Shown: positions 17,263 through 25,475 of the stretch, in pieces | How positions within the stretch are numbered: position 1 is the stretch's first letter | Layout: each line of letters opens with the position of its first letter | Source: Haloechinothrix aidingensis | GTDB taxonomy: Bacteria > Actinomycetota > Actinomycetes > Mycobacteriales > Pseudonocardiaceae | Direction: 5' to 3' | Length of the DNA stretch: 64,000 nt | NCBI RefSeq assembly: GCF_013450155.1 | Contig: NZ_JACCKD010000001.1 | Span: 868,001 to 932,000, forward strand | Notes under the pieces: model-generated | What the model saw: the letters and a program-made list of their open reading frames with translations, nothing else | The model's database searches: none | What the model was told of the DNA's origin: nothing | Position numbers and translations under genes: made by a program

Positions 17263-18384
17263 GTGTACCCACCCCGTGCCGAGGTCGAGATCGACCTGAG
17301 TGCGATCAGCCACAACGTCGCTGTGCTCGCGGACGCGGCATCGCGGTCGGGCGCGGCCACGATGGCCGTGGTCAAGGCCGACGGCTACGGGCATGGTGCG
17401 GTTCCGGTGGCACGCGCCGCCGTGCGTGGCGGCGCGACCTGGCTCGGCGTGTGCTCGGTCGAGGAGGCTCTCGAGCTGCGCGAATCCGGTATCAGTACAC
17501 CCGTGCTGAGCTGGCTGAACAGCATGGACGCGGACTTCGCTCGCGCGCTGCGCGCGGGTGTGGACCTGTCGGTGAGCTCGGCTGCGGAGCTGGGCCGGAT
17601 CGTCGAGGCCGCGGCCCGTACCGGCATCCGCGCACGGGTGCACCTCAAGTGCGACACGGGGCTGTGCCGTAACGGGTGCCCGGAGGCGGAGTGGCCCGCG
17701 CTGGTGAAGGCGGCAGCGGCTGCTCACGAGGTGGAGGTCGTCGCGGTCTGGTCGCATTTCGCTTGCGCCGACGAACCCGGCCACCCCTCGATCGGCGCGC
17801 AGGAAGCACGCTTCGATGCCGCCTATCAGCAGGCGCGCCGGGCCGGGTTGGCTCCATGGCGCCATCTGGCGAACTCGGCGGCCACGCTGACCCGGCCGGG
17901 ATCCCATTTCGACCTGGTGCGGCCCGGTATCGCGATCTACGGGCTCAACCCGGTTCCCACCGGTGACGACCTGCGGCCAGCGATGACGTTCCGGTCACAC
18001 GTCGTCCTGGTCAAGCGCCTGGCAGCGGGGGAGTCGGTGTCCTACGGCCATACCTGGACGGCGCCGAGGGACACGACGGTGGCACTGGTTCCGGCCGGTT
18101 ACGGGGACGGCGTTCCGCGCAGCTTGTCGGGCCGGATGAGCGTGTGGCTGGACGGGGCGCGCCGACCCGTGGTCGGCAGGGTGTGCATGGATCAGATCGT
18201 GGTCGAGTGCGGGGACTGGGAGCCATCTCTCGGTGCGGAGGTCGTGCTGTTCGGGCAGGGTGATGTTGGGGAGCCGACGGCGCGAGAGTGGGCGGATCGG
18301 CTGGACACCATCGACTACGAGATCGTCACCGGAATGTTCCGGCCGCGTGTGCGGCGGCGTTACGTGGACACAGAGGGGTTGTGA
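17263..18384 (+). CDS. alr: Alanine racemase
   Basis: 373 residues. PLP-dependent racemase supplying D-alanine for peptidoglycan. The PLP lysine is K38 in VVKADGYGHG; the second catalytic base is Tyr in SYGHTW; MDQIVVECGD and PAGYGDGVPR are also conserved. GTG start by homology (YPPRAEVEIDLSAI). The stop overlaps or abuts the following hydrolase gene, then tsaE, matching the mycobacterial alr-tsaE order. Confidence 0.96.
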   Translation: MYPPRAEVEIDLSAISHNVAVLADAASRSGAATMAVVKADGYGHGAVPVARAAVRGGATWLGVCSVEEALELRESGISTPVLSWLNSMDADFARALRAGVDLSVSSAAELGRIVEAAARTGIRARVHLKCDTGLCRNGCPEAEWPALVKAAAAAHEVEVVAVWSHFACADEPGHPSIGAQEARFDAAYQQARRAGLAPWRHLANSAATLTRPGSHFDLVRPGIAIYGLNPVPTGDDLRPAMTFRSHVVLVKRLAAGESVSYGHTWTAPRDTTVALVPAGYGDGVPRSLSGRMSVWLDGARRPVVGRVCMDQIVVECGDWEPSLGAEVVLFGQGDVGEPTAREWADRLDTIDYEIVTGMFRPRVRRRYVDTEGL

Positions 18385-18389
18385 GTGTT

Positions 18390-19544
18390 GTGAATCGACG
18401 CCTGCTCGGCGTTGTCGGCGGCCTCGGTGCTGTCGCCACCGGTGCCGCGGCCACCGCGTTCGCGGTGGGCAGTCGCAGGGGAACGCACGGGGACCCGTAT
18501 GCCGAGGAGCCGCTTGGCCGGCTGGAGCCCGACCGCACCACGACGGTCGCCGCGGATGACGGCACACCGCTGCATGTCGAGGAGATCGAACCGCTGGATG
18601 GCGGGAAGCCGGATGTCACGCTCATCGGTGTGCACGGCTTCGCGTTGTCCGTACCGAGCTGGCACTTCCAGCGCCGCGACCTCGCCTCGCTCACCCTCCC
18701 GCGGGTGCGCCAGGTGTACTACGACCATCGCAGTCACGGCAGCTCGGGACGTGCCGATGCCGACACGAGCACGATCGAGCAGCTGGCCAGCGATGTGCAT
18801 GCGGTGTTGCGCGCGGTCGCCCCCAGCGGGCCGGTGGTGCTCGCTGGGCACTCGCTCGGCGGCATGACCATCATGGAGCTTGCCCAGCAGCAGCCCGAGC
18901 TGTTCGGTGTCCCTGAGGAGCAGGCGAACGGGAGCAAGGCGGGTAAACACGGCCGGGTGCGTGGTGTGTCGCTGATCGCGACAGCCGCGGGGGAGGTCGC
19001 CTCCACCGGAGTGTCGCGCCCGTTGCTGTCCCGGTACAACCCGCTGACGCGTGGGGTGAGCGGCCTCGCGGACTGGCAGCCCGGTCTGGTGGAGTTCGTC
19101 CGCGCGGCAGGCGGGCAGCTCACCCGGCAGGCGGTGCGCAGGCTGGCCTTCGGAACCGCGGATGTGAGCCCGAGCTTGGTGGACTTCATGTTGCGGATGC
19201 TCGGCGAGACGCCGGTGCGCGACCTGGTCAACTTCATCGGCGCGTTCGGCGAGCACCACCGTTACACCGCGCTCGCCGCCCTCAGTCACACTCGAGTACA
19301 GGTCATCGGAGGTGACGCGGATATCCTCACGCCGTTCTCGCACAGTGAGCGTATCGCCGAGGAAGTGGGAAGCGCCGAGTTGATCCGGGTGCACGGCGCG
19401 GGCCATATGGTGCACCTGGAGTATCCGGAGGAGGTCAACAGCAGCTTGATCGATCTGCTGCAGCGAAGTTGTGAGGTCGGCAGCGACGAGACCGGCACGG
19501 GGCCGTCCGTGCGGGAACGGGTGAGGGGATGGTTGGGCAGGTGA
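18390..19544 (+). CDS. Alpha/beta hydrolase, probably membrane-anchored
   Basis: About 384 residues. An uncleaved hydrophobic N-terminus (LLGVVGGLGAVATGAAATAF), then an alpha/beta hydrolase domain with HGFALS, the nucleophile elbow GHSLGGM, a late Asp (GGDADILTP) and His (GAGHMVHLEYP). Such a gene is commonly found between alr and tsaE in actinobacteria; the substrate is unknown. GTG 18390 has GAGGGG at a workable distance; GTG 18381, overlapping the alr stop as GTGA, is the alternative. Its own stop overlaps the tsaE start. Confidence 0.82.
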   Translation: MNRRLLGVVGGLGAVATGAAATAFAVGSRRGTHGDPYAEEPLGRLEPDRTTTVAADDGTPLHVEEIEPLDGGKPDVTLIGVHGFALSVPSWHFQRRDLASLTLPRVRQVYYDHRSHGSSGRADADTSTIEQLASDVHAVLRAVAPSGPVVLAGHSLGGMTIMELAQQQPELFGVPEEQANGSKAGKHGRVRGVSLIATAAGEVASTGVSRPLLSRYNPLTRGVSGLADWQPGLVEFVRAAGGQLTRQAVRRLAFGTADVSPSLVDFMLRMLGETPVRDLVNFIGAFGEHHRYTALAALSHTRVQVIGGDADILTPFSHSERIAEEVGSAELIRVHGAGHMVHLEYPEEVNSSLIDLLQRSCEVGSDETGTGPSVRERVRGWLGR

Positions 19545-20005
19545 TCGAACTGCTCACGCCGGAGGACACGCGGGCGCTCGGCCGGTCGCTTGGTGCCGGG
19601 TTGCGTGCCGGCGACCTCGTCCTGCTGTCCGGCCGGCTCGGTGCCGGCAAGACCGTGCTGACCCAGGGCATCGCCGAAGGGCTCGAAGTGTCGGGGCGGG
19701 TGAGCTCGCCGACGTTCGTGATCGCCCGATCACACCCGGCTGGCCAGCGGGGCGTGCCGCTCGTGCACGTCGACGCCTACCGCCTCGGTGGTGACCTCGC
19801 CCAGCTCGACGACCTGGATCTCGACACGGACCTGGAGCGCGCGGCCCTGGTCGTGGAGTGGGGCGAGGGCGTGGCGGAGATGCTCGCCGACGACTACCTG
19901 ATGGTCCGTCTCGAGCGGCGCGAGGACGAGACGCGCCTGGTCTCCTTCGAACCCCACGGCGCCTGGGACCGGCGCGCCCTGCCGGTGGCACGCGAGGACG
20001 CCTGA
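19541..20005 (+). CDS. tsaE: tRNA t6A biosynthesis ATPase TsaE
   Basis: 154 residues from GTG 19541, which overlaps the upstream stop as GTGA; ATG 19529 is an alternative that leaves no room for a ribosome site. Walker A is GRLGAGKT (Lys37); SSPTFVIA and HVDAYRL are family motifs. TsaE recycles the TsaB-TsaD complex that makes N6-threonylcarbamoyladenosine at tRNA position 37. In mycobacteria tsaB comes next; here it is 7 kb away, after an inserted accessory block and two interspersed repeats. Confidence 0.93.
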   Translation: MIELLTPEDTRALGRSLGAGLRAGDLVLLSGRLGAGKTVLTQGIAEGLEVSGRVSSPTFVIARSHPAGQRGVPLVHVDAYRLGGDLAQLDDLDLDTDLERAALVVEWGEGVAEMLADDYLMVRLERREDETRLVSFEPHGAWDRRALPVAREDA

Positions 20006-20020
20006 CCGACGGAACCACGG

Positions 20021-20095
20021 TTAGCCCGCGAAACGTACGTGGGTGTGTGCCGGGGACGCGCGTGCCCGGCAGCGACGGTTAGCCCGCGAAACGTG
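20021..20095 (+). repeat. Pair of interspersed repeats after tsaE
   Basis: Direct copies at 20021-20037 (ends in A, one mismatch) and 20079-20095 (exact), 58 bases apart, exactly at the junction between the conserved tsaE cluster and the inserted accessory genes. Confidence 0.85.
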
Positions 20096-20124
20096 TATGG
20101 GCGGGGCGAGAAGCGACAACAGAC

Positions 20125-20153
20125 GTGACAGGTATTCACGTTTTGTCTAGTAT
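20125..20153 (+). promoter_or_regulatory. Promoter of the GH5 glycosidase gene
   Basis: GTGACA (20125-20130), 17-base spacer, TAGTAT (20148-20153): five of six matches to TTGACA and four of six to TATAAT at ideal spacing. Start of transcription would fall about 20160, within 3 bases of the ATG at 20163, so the mRNA would be leaderless or nearly so. Confidence 0.6.
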
Positions 20154-20162
20154 CTGTTGCTC

Positions 20163-21596
20163 ATGGAAGCCCTCATCGACAGCGGTGTGCCGCGTGGGTC
20201 GCGAGTTGCGGGCGTGGTCCTGACCCTCGTCGCGCTGGTGGCCGCCGTGCTCGGTGCCCCGCCCGGAGCGGCGGCCGAGCCGGTGCAGCCGCCCGAAACG
20301 GAGATCGACACTCCGCTGCGCACCGATGGCGAGCGCATCCGGGACGCCGCGGGCCGGGACGTGATCCTGCGCGGGATCAGCGTGATCGACAAGCGAGAGC
20401 CGTTCTATCCCGATGTGGGTCCGGAAGACTTCCGCCGGATTCGCGACCTGGGGCTCAACCACATCCGGCTGGGCATCTCGTGGGAAGGGATCATGCCGGA
20501 GCAGGGGCGGATCGATCAGGGGTACCTGGATGCCGTCCGGAACATCGTGCGGGGCGCGGGCCGGGAGGGGCTGCTCGTCATCCTGGACATGCATCAGGAC
20601 CTCTTCGGCGGTCCGCGTGGCAACGGTGCCCCGGACTGGGCCTACCGGCCAGGATGGTGCCCGCATCTCGAGCTGGCCGAACCGACCGGAGCCTGGGCAG
20701 CCAACTACGCCTCACCGGAGATCAACTGTGCGGTCACCCGGTTCTGGCGGTCGGAGGAGTTGCAGGCGTACTACTCCGACGCCTGGAAGGCCATGGCTGG
20801 GGCCGTCGCGGACGAGGCGAACGTGATCGGCTACGACCTGATGAACGAGCCGTGGCAGGGCTACATCCCGCCGGTGCTCTTCGAACGCCAGTACCTGTAC
20901 CCCAGCCAGGCCCGCTGGCTGGAGGCGATCAGGGAGGTCGACCCCGAGGCGATCGGGTTCGTCGAGCCGAACGTGCTCAAGTCACTGACGGTGGTGTCAC
21001 CCCCGCCTGCGGGGTTGCTTCCGGACAACAGCGTGTACAGCCCGCACCTGTACGGGCCGTGGGACTTCACCAGCGAGAGCGAGCTGTTGCAGGAGACCCG
21101 CCGGCTCGCGGATGTCAACTTCGGCTACAGCGCCAAGGAAGCCTCCGGCGCAGGCGTGCCGCTGTGGCTCGGTGAGTGGGGGGTGTTCACCACCGCGCCG
21201 GGGGCGGCCGACTACGCCACCCATGTCTACGACATGGTCGACGACGCGCTGGCAGGCACCGCGATCTGGGAGTACGGCGACTCCGCGTACGGCCCGTTCG
21301 ACACGTCGACGTGGGAACCCACTCCGCTGTACGAGTCGGTGCTGCGCGCCTACCCGCAGGCCGTTCCGGGCACGCTGCGCGAGATCAACTACGACCCGCG
21401 AACGCGCGGCCTCGATGTCGCCTGGTCCGGCGGGGACGGTGGTGTTGTGTCGCTGCGCGCCCCCGCCGGCCGGTACCCGGAGGGCGTCAGCCTGCGGGGC
21501 AGCTCGGACTGGCTGTGGGACGCGCAGCGTGGCGTGGTGACAGCCCGTGTGCCGCCGGGGGACGGTGAGCTCGCGCTGCGCCCCGCGGGATCATGA
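20163..21596 (+). CDS. Secreted GH5 glycosidase (endoglycoceramidase-like)
   Basis: 477 residues. Signal peptide through AAAEP, then a cellulase-fold GH5 domain: RGISVIDKREPFYP, VILDMHQD, the acid/base Glu in LMNEPW and the nucleophile Glu in WLGEWGVF. A C-terminal beta-sandwich domain (about 400-477) follows. The DMHQDLFGG and NEPW contexts resemble Rhodococcus-type endoglycoceramidases, which release glycans from glycolipids; that specificity is inferred. Promoter evidence points to a leaderless mRNA. Its last 6 bases (TCATGA) overlap the convergent aldehyde dehydrogenase gene. Confidence 0.85.
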   Translation: MEALIDSGVPRGSRVAGVVLTLVALVAAVLGAPPGAAAEPVQPPETEIDTPLRTDGERIRDAAGRDVILRGISVIDKREPFYPDVGPEDFRRIRDLGLNHIRLGISWEGIMPEQGRIDQGYLDAVRNIVRGAGREGLLVILDMHQDLFGGPRGNGAPDWAYRPGWCPHLELAEPTGAWAANYASPEINCAVTRFWRSEELQAYYSDAWKAMAGAVADEANVIGYDLMNEPWQGYIPPVLFERQYLYPSQARWLEAIREVDPEAIGFVEPNVLKSLTVVSPPPAGLLPDNSVYSPHLYGPWDFTSESELLQETRRLADVNFGYSAKEASGAGVPLWLGEWGVFTTAPGAADYATHVYDMVDDALAGTAIWEYGDSAYGPFDTSTWEPTPLYESVLRAYPQAVPGTLREINYDPRTRGLDVAWSGGDGGVVSLRAPAGRYPEGVSLRGSSDWLWDAQRGVVTARVPPGDGELALRPAGS

Positions 21597-23105
21597 CCGC
21601 GGGCGCAATCGCCTGCGCAGATCACGGGCGGTGAGCAGGCGAGTGAGCCGCCGGACGATCCTGCCCTTGAGCGGCGAGTAGGGGTACCACTGCGGCTCCG
21701 TGCGCGGCGTCACGCGTGCCGTGACGATGGCCTGACTGCGCGTGTACTTGCGGATGCCCTGCGCGCCACCCAACCGGGCGCCGATGCCGGACTGCTTCCA
21801 CCCCGCCTGGGGGAGGGGGAGGGTGAACAGGTTGGCGAACACGTCGTTGATGTTGACCGCGCCTGCCTCCAGGCGTTCGGCCACGCGCCTGCCACGTTCG
21901 GTGTCGCGAGTCCACACGCTTGCGGACAGGCCGTAGGCGGTGTCGTTGGCCAGCCGGACGGCCTCGTCGGCACCGGTGACACGCATGATCGGGATCGTGG
22001 GCCCGAAGGTCTCCTCCCGCATGCACGCCATGTCGTGGTCGACGTCGACCAGCACGGTCGGCTCGAAGAACGTGCCGGACCCCACGCGGTTGCCGCCGGT
22101 CAGCACGCGGGCCCCGCGCTCTACGGCATCGGTGACGTGGCGAGTGACGATATCGAGCTGGTCGGAGTTGGCGAGCGCACCGACATCGGCGCGGTAGCTC
22201 TGGTCGTCCTCACCGACGCGCAGCTGGCCGACCGCGTCCACCACGCGACGCACGAACTCGTCGTGCACCCCGGCGTCGACGTACACGCGCTCCACCGATG
22301 TGCACATCTGCCCCGCGTTGCACAGGCCGCCCCAGGCGACGCCACGTGCCGCCCGGTCGAGGTCGGCGTCGGCGAGCACGATCATCGCGTCCTTACCACC
22401 CAGCTCCAGGCTGTAGGGGATGAGGCGCTCGGCCGCGCGCTTGCCGATGGCGCGCCCGGTGCGGGTCGAGCCGGTGAACTGCACGTAATCCACGGCATCG
22501 ACCACGGCGGCTCCTGCCTCGCCTGCCCCGGTCACACAGGTGAACACGTCCGGTGCGCCGATCTCGGACCACCCGGAGGCGACCTCGCTTGTCACCAACG
22601 GGGTGTACTCCGAGGGTTTGACCACCACAGCCGCTCCTGCCAGCAGCGCGGGTATCGCGTCGACGAGCGCGAGTGCGAGCGGGAAGTTCCACGGGGTGAT
22701 CACCCCGACCACGGGGTAAGGCCTGCGGACGAGCCGCTGCCGCTTGGTCAGCGCGAGCGGGCCGTGCGCCGGAGGTGCTTCGGGTGCCAGGAACGACCCG
22801 GCGTGCGTGCAGTAGTAGTTGATCAGGTCGGCGACGTACGGTAGCTCGATCGTCGCCTCGGCCCAGGGTTTTCCGGTCTCGGACTGCAGGACCCGCGCGA
22901 GCCGGTCCTCGTTGTCGAGTAGCCAGTCGCGGTAGCGCTCGAGCCAGGACACCCTGCCGGCCACGCCGAGCGCTTCCCAGCTGCTCTGCCGCTCGCGCAG
23001 CTCGCCGACAACGGTGTCGACATCCTCGGCGGGGCGTTCCGGTACGCGCCCGACAACGCTCCCGTTCGCGGGTGAGCGCACGTCGATGGATGGGGTGGTT
23101 GTCAT
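21591..23105 (-). CDS. Aldehyde dehydrogenase, NAD(P)+-dependent
   Basis: 504 residues. All catalytic elements are present: ITPWNFPL, FTGSTRTGR, the general-base Glu in LELGGKDA and the nucleophile Cys in NAGQMCTS. The C-terminal extension is basic (RRLTRLLTARDLRRRLRP). Overall it resembles succinate-semialdehyde or medium-chain aldehyde dehydrogenases; the substrate is not assigned. ATG 23105 has GGAGGT upstream and overlaps the SDR stop as ATGA, so the two enzymes are translationally coupled and probably oxidise an alcohol to an acid in sequence. Confidence 0.9.
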   Translation of the reverse strand: MTTTPSIDVRSPANGSVVGRVPERPAEDVDTVVGELRERQSSWEALGVAGRVSWLERYRDWLLDNEDRLARVLQSETGKPWAEATIELPYVADLINYYCTHAGSFLAPEAPPAHGPLALTKRQRLVRRPYPVVGVITPWNFPLALALVDAIPALLAGAAVVVKPSEYTPLVTSEVASGWSEIGAPDVFTCVTGAGEAGAAVVDAVDYVQFTGSTRTGRAIGKRAAERLIPYSLELGGKDAMIVLADADLDRAARGVAWGGLCNAGQMCTSVERVYVDAGVHDEFVRRVVDAVGQLRVGEDDQSYRADVGALANSDQLDIVTRHVTDAVERGARVLTGGNRVGSGTFFEPTVLVDVDHDMACMREETFGPTIPIMRVTGADEAVRLANDTAYGLSASVWTRDTERGRRVAERLEAGAVNINDVFANLFTLPLPQAGWKQSGIGARLGGAQGIRKYTRSQAIVTARVTPRTEPQWYPYSPLKGRIVRRLTRLLTARDLRRRLRPRS

Positions 23106-23989
23106 GGGGTACCTCCGGTCAACCGCTGGTGATACCGATCGCGCGCGGTGGGTTCGGCTTGCAGGAACGCGCTGTCCAGCCTGGTGGCCTTCTCTGCGGC
23201 GCGCTTGGCACGCTCGGGTAGTGCGTTGACGGCGCCGAGTACGGCACCGAGCCGGGCCGGAACGGTGACCTTCGGCTTGCCCGTGCCGACCGCGCGCACC
23301 ACCGCCTCGGCGACATCCTCCGGGTCGACCGTTGTCAGCCACTCCAGCCAGGACGGAAACCCCGTACCCTCGGACAGTTCGGTCCGCACCACCCCGGGCA
23401 GTACCGCGCCGACGTGCACGCCGGTGTCCCGGAACTCGCGGTGCAGTGCCTCGGTGAGCCCGACGACGGCGTGCTTGGTCGCGCAGTAGGTAGCCACGCC
23501 GGGGACGCCGAGCACCCCCGCAAGGGACGCGATATTGATGATCGAGCCGTGCCCGCGGGCGGTGAACCTGGCACCCGCCACGCGGCTACCGTCGACGACT
23601 CCGCGCAGATTGATCGACAGCATCCGCTCGGTCATGGACTCGGACTCGTCCAGGAACGCCCCTGTCGGCATGATCCCGGCGTTGTTCACCAGCACATCGG
23701 CCGCCCCGAGGTCGTCCTCGACCCTGTCCAGGAACGCCGCGACGGACGTTCGGTCGGTGACATCCAGCGACCAGCCCCGGACCTCGGCACCCTGCATGCC
23801 GGTCAGTTCACGCGCGGTGGTGCCTGCCAGTGTGGCGTCGATGTCGCCGATGGCTACCCGGGCCCCGCGCGCCAGGAACGCCTCGGCCGTTGCGCGGCCG
23901 ATGCCGCGGGCGCCGCCGGTGATCGCGACGACAGCGCCCCGCATGTCGTGGCGTGCGGGACGGTTCGGCGACGGGGATGGTGTCTGCAC
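23102..23989 (-). CDS. Short-chain dehydrogenase/reductase
   Basis: 295 residues. Classical SDR: cofactor loop TGGARGIGRA, VNNAG, and catalytic Ser...Tyr-x3-Lys (NIASLAG, YCATK). The Asp after the second strand (IGDID) suggests NAD(H). A C-terminal tail (PERAKRAAEKATRLD) extends beyond the fold, as in lipid-related SDRs. GTG 23989 is selected because AAGGAG lies 7 bases upstream; ATG 23944 is conserved but has no ribosome site. Coupled to the aldehyde dehydrogenase and divergent from the PucR regulator. Confidence 0.87.
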   Translation of the reverse strand: MQTPSPSPNRPARHDMRGAVVAITGGARGIGRATAEAFLARGARVAIGDIDATLAGTTARELTGMQGAEVRGWSLDVTDRTSVAAFLDRVEDDLGAADVLVNNAGIMPTGAFLDESESMTERMLSINLRGVVDGSRVAGARFTARGHGSIINIASLAGVLGVPGVATYCATKHAVVGLTEALHREFRDTGVHVGAVLPGVVRTELSEGTGFPSWLEWLTTVDPEDVAEAVVRAVGTGKPKVTVPARLGAVLGAVNALPERAKRAAEKATRLDSAFLQAEPTARDRYHQRLTGGTP

Positions 23990-24086
23990 GGGCGTGCTCC
24001 TTGCGTCTGGATTGTTCTTGCTGGCCAGCATGGTCCACGTTCCCTGCGGTCGGCTTGGGGTATGTGGCCGAGTTGCGCGCGAGATG

Positions 24087-24135
24087 TTGTACTGTCCGGC
24101 CAATAGCGAGCGCTGTGCAGTTCGAGGCAGTACAA
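24087..24135. promoter_or_regulatory. Inverted repeat in the SDR/PucR divergent region
   Basis: TTGTACTG (24087-24094) and its exact complement CAGTACAA (24128-24135), 33 bases apart, in the 169-bp divergent intergenic region. Candidate operator for the PucR-type regulator; binding is inferred from position only. Confidence 0.4.
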
Positions 24136-24158
24136 GAGGCAGCCGCCGGGGAGGGACC

Positions 24159-25430
24159 GTGCAGCAGGCACATCGCGATCGGCACGCCGAGGCGCAGGCG
24201 TGGGTGCGGGAGCACGCCGCGCGGATGCTCACGGATGAGACCGTGGATGCGCTCGTGAGCAGGTTGAACGATCAGCTCACCGGTGAGTTGCCCGAGCTCG
24301 CCGCCGACGCCGGGGTGCGGCGCGATCTCGACGCCAGCACACGAGACGCCGTGCGCACCTACCTGGACATGATGTCCCGGGGTAGCCAGGATGTGACGGA
24401 GGCGCCGGCCGGTGCGCTCGGTCTGGCGCGCACGCTGGCGCAACGGCGTTACGACGCCGGCATGCTGCTGCGCGTGTACCGCGTCGGCCAGCGGGTCTTC
24501 TGGGTCGAGGTGATGCGGATCGTACGGACCGAGATCTCCGACGCCGACCTGCGGATAGCGGTGCTCGAGTTGCTGTGGGACCGGCTGAGCAGGGGCCTGG
24601 AGTACAACATCGACGCGCTGGTGGCGGCGCATGCCGAGGAGTCGGAGCGGCGTCTGCGCGGGTCGCTGGCCCGCAAGGTGGAGACGGTGCACGAGATCCT
24701 GCGTGGCGACTACGTCGATATCGACACAGCCAGCACCCGGTTGGGACACAACCTGCGCCGTCACCAGACCGGGTTGGTGTTGTGGGCGACGGATGCCGTA
24801 GTCGATCCCGATCCAAGCGGCAGGCTCGAGTCCCTAGCCGGTGCGGTGGCCGAGGCGCTCGGCGTCGCGCGCCCGCTGACGGTGCAGTCCAGCGCGCGCG
24901 TCGTCTGGGCCTGGCTGGCGAGCGGCCCCTCGCCGGACCTCGAGAGCATCCGCGATGCGGCGGCGGTGCGGCGCGATCCTTGCCTGCGGATCGCCGTCGG
25001 GGTGCCTGCTCCCGGGGTGGCGGGCTTCCGGGACAGCCACCGGGAGGCGGTGCGCGCGCAGTCGGTGATGGTGCGCTCGGAAGCGGATGAGCCCGTGGTG
25101 CTCTACAGGGACGTGGAGATCGTCAGCTGCCTGTCCGAGAACACCGACGCCATGCGCGCCCTGATGGGCAGGGAACTGGCGGGCCTTGCGGGTAGGGACC
25201 GGGCGTCGGCCCGGCTGCGTGCGACGGTGCACGCGTACCTGGCAGCCGGGTCGAGTGCGCGGGCCGCCGCGGGGACGCTGGGCGTGCACAAGAACACGGT
25301 CCTCTACCGCCTGCGGCAGGCCGAGAACCTGCTCGGCTACCCCGTCGACGAGCGCGGGCTGGCGCTGCGGCTGGCGCTGCTCGTCGAGGCGACCTACGGG
25401 CAGGCATGCCTGCCGGATGGAGAGGGCTGA
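24159..25430 (+). CDS. PucR-family transcriptional regulator
   Basis: 423 residues. An N-terminal helical sensor region (DETVDALVSRLNDQL...), a central CdaR-type GGDEF-like domain, and a C-terminal helix-turn-helix of the PucR type (YLAAGSSARAAAGTLGVHKNTVLYRLRQAENLLG). GTG 24159 is preceded by GGGGAGGG. Divergently oriented to the SDR-aldehyde dehydrogenase operon, which is its most likely target. The effector is unknown. Confidence 0.87.
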   Translation: MQQAHRDRHAEAQAWVREHAARMLTDETVDALVSRLNDQLTGELPELAADAGVRRDLDASTRDAVRTYLDMMSRGSQDVTEAPAGALGLARTLAQRRYDAGMLLRVYRVGQRVFWVEVMRIVRTEISDADLRIAVLELLWDRLSRGLEYNIDALVAAHAEESERRLRGSLARKVETVHEILRGDYVDIDTASTRLGHNLRRHQTGLVLWATDAVVDPDPSGRLESLAGAVAEALGVARPLTVQSSARVVWAWLASGPSPDLESIRDAAAVRRDPCLRIAVGVPAPGVAGFRDSHREAVRAQSVMVRSEADEPVVLYRDVEIVSCLSENTDAMRALMGRELAGLAGRDRASARLRATVHAYLAAGSSARAAAGTLGVHKNTVLYRLRQAENLLGYPVDERGLALRLALLVEATYGQACLPDGEG

Positions 25431-25475
25431 GCGGTACGGCCCTGCCCGGCGGACGCGGGCCCGCACGGGGCAACG

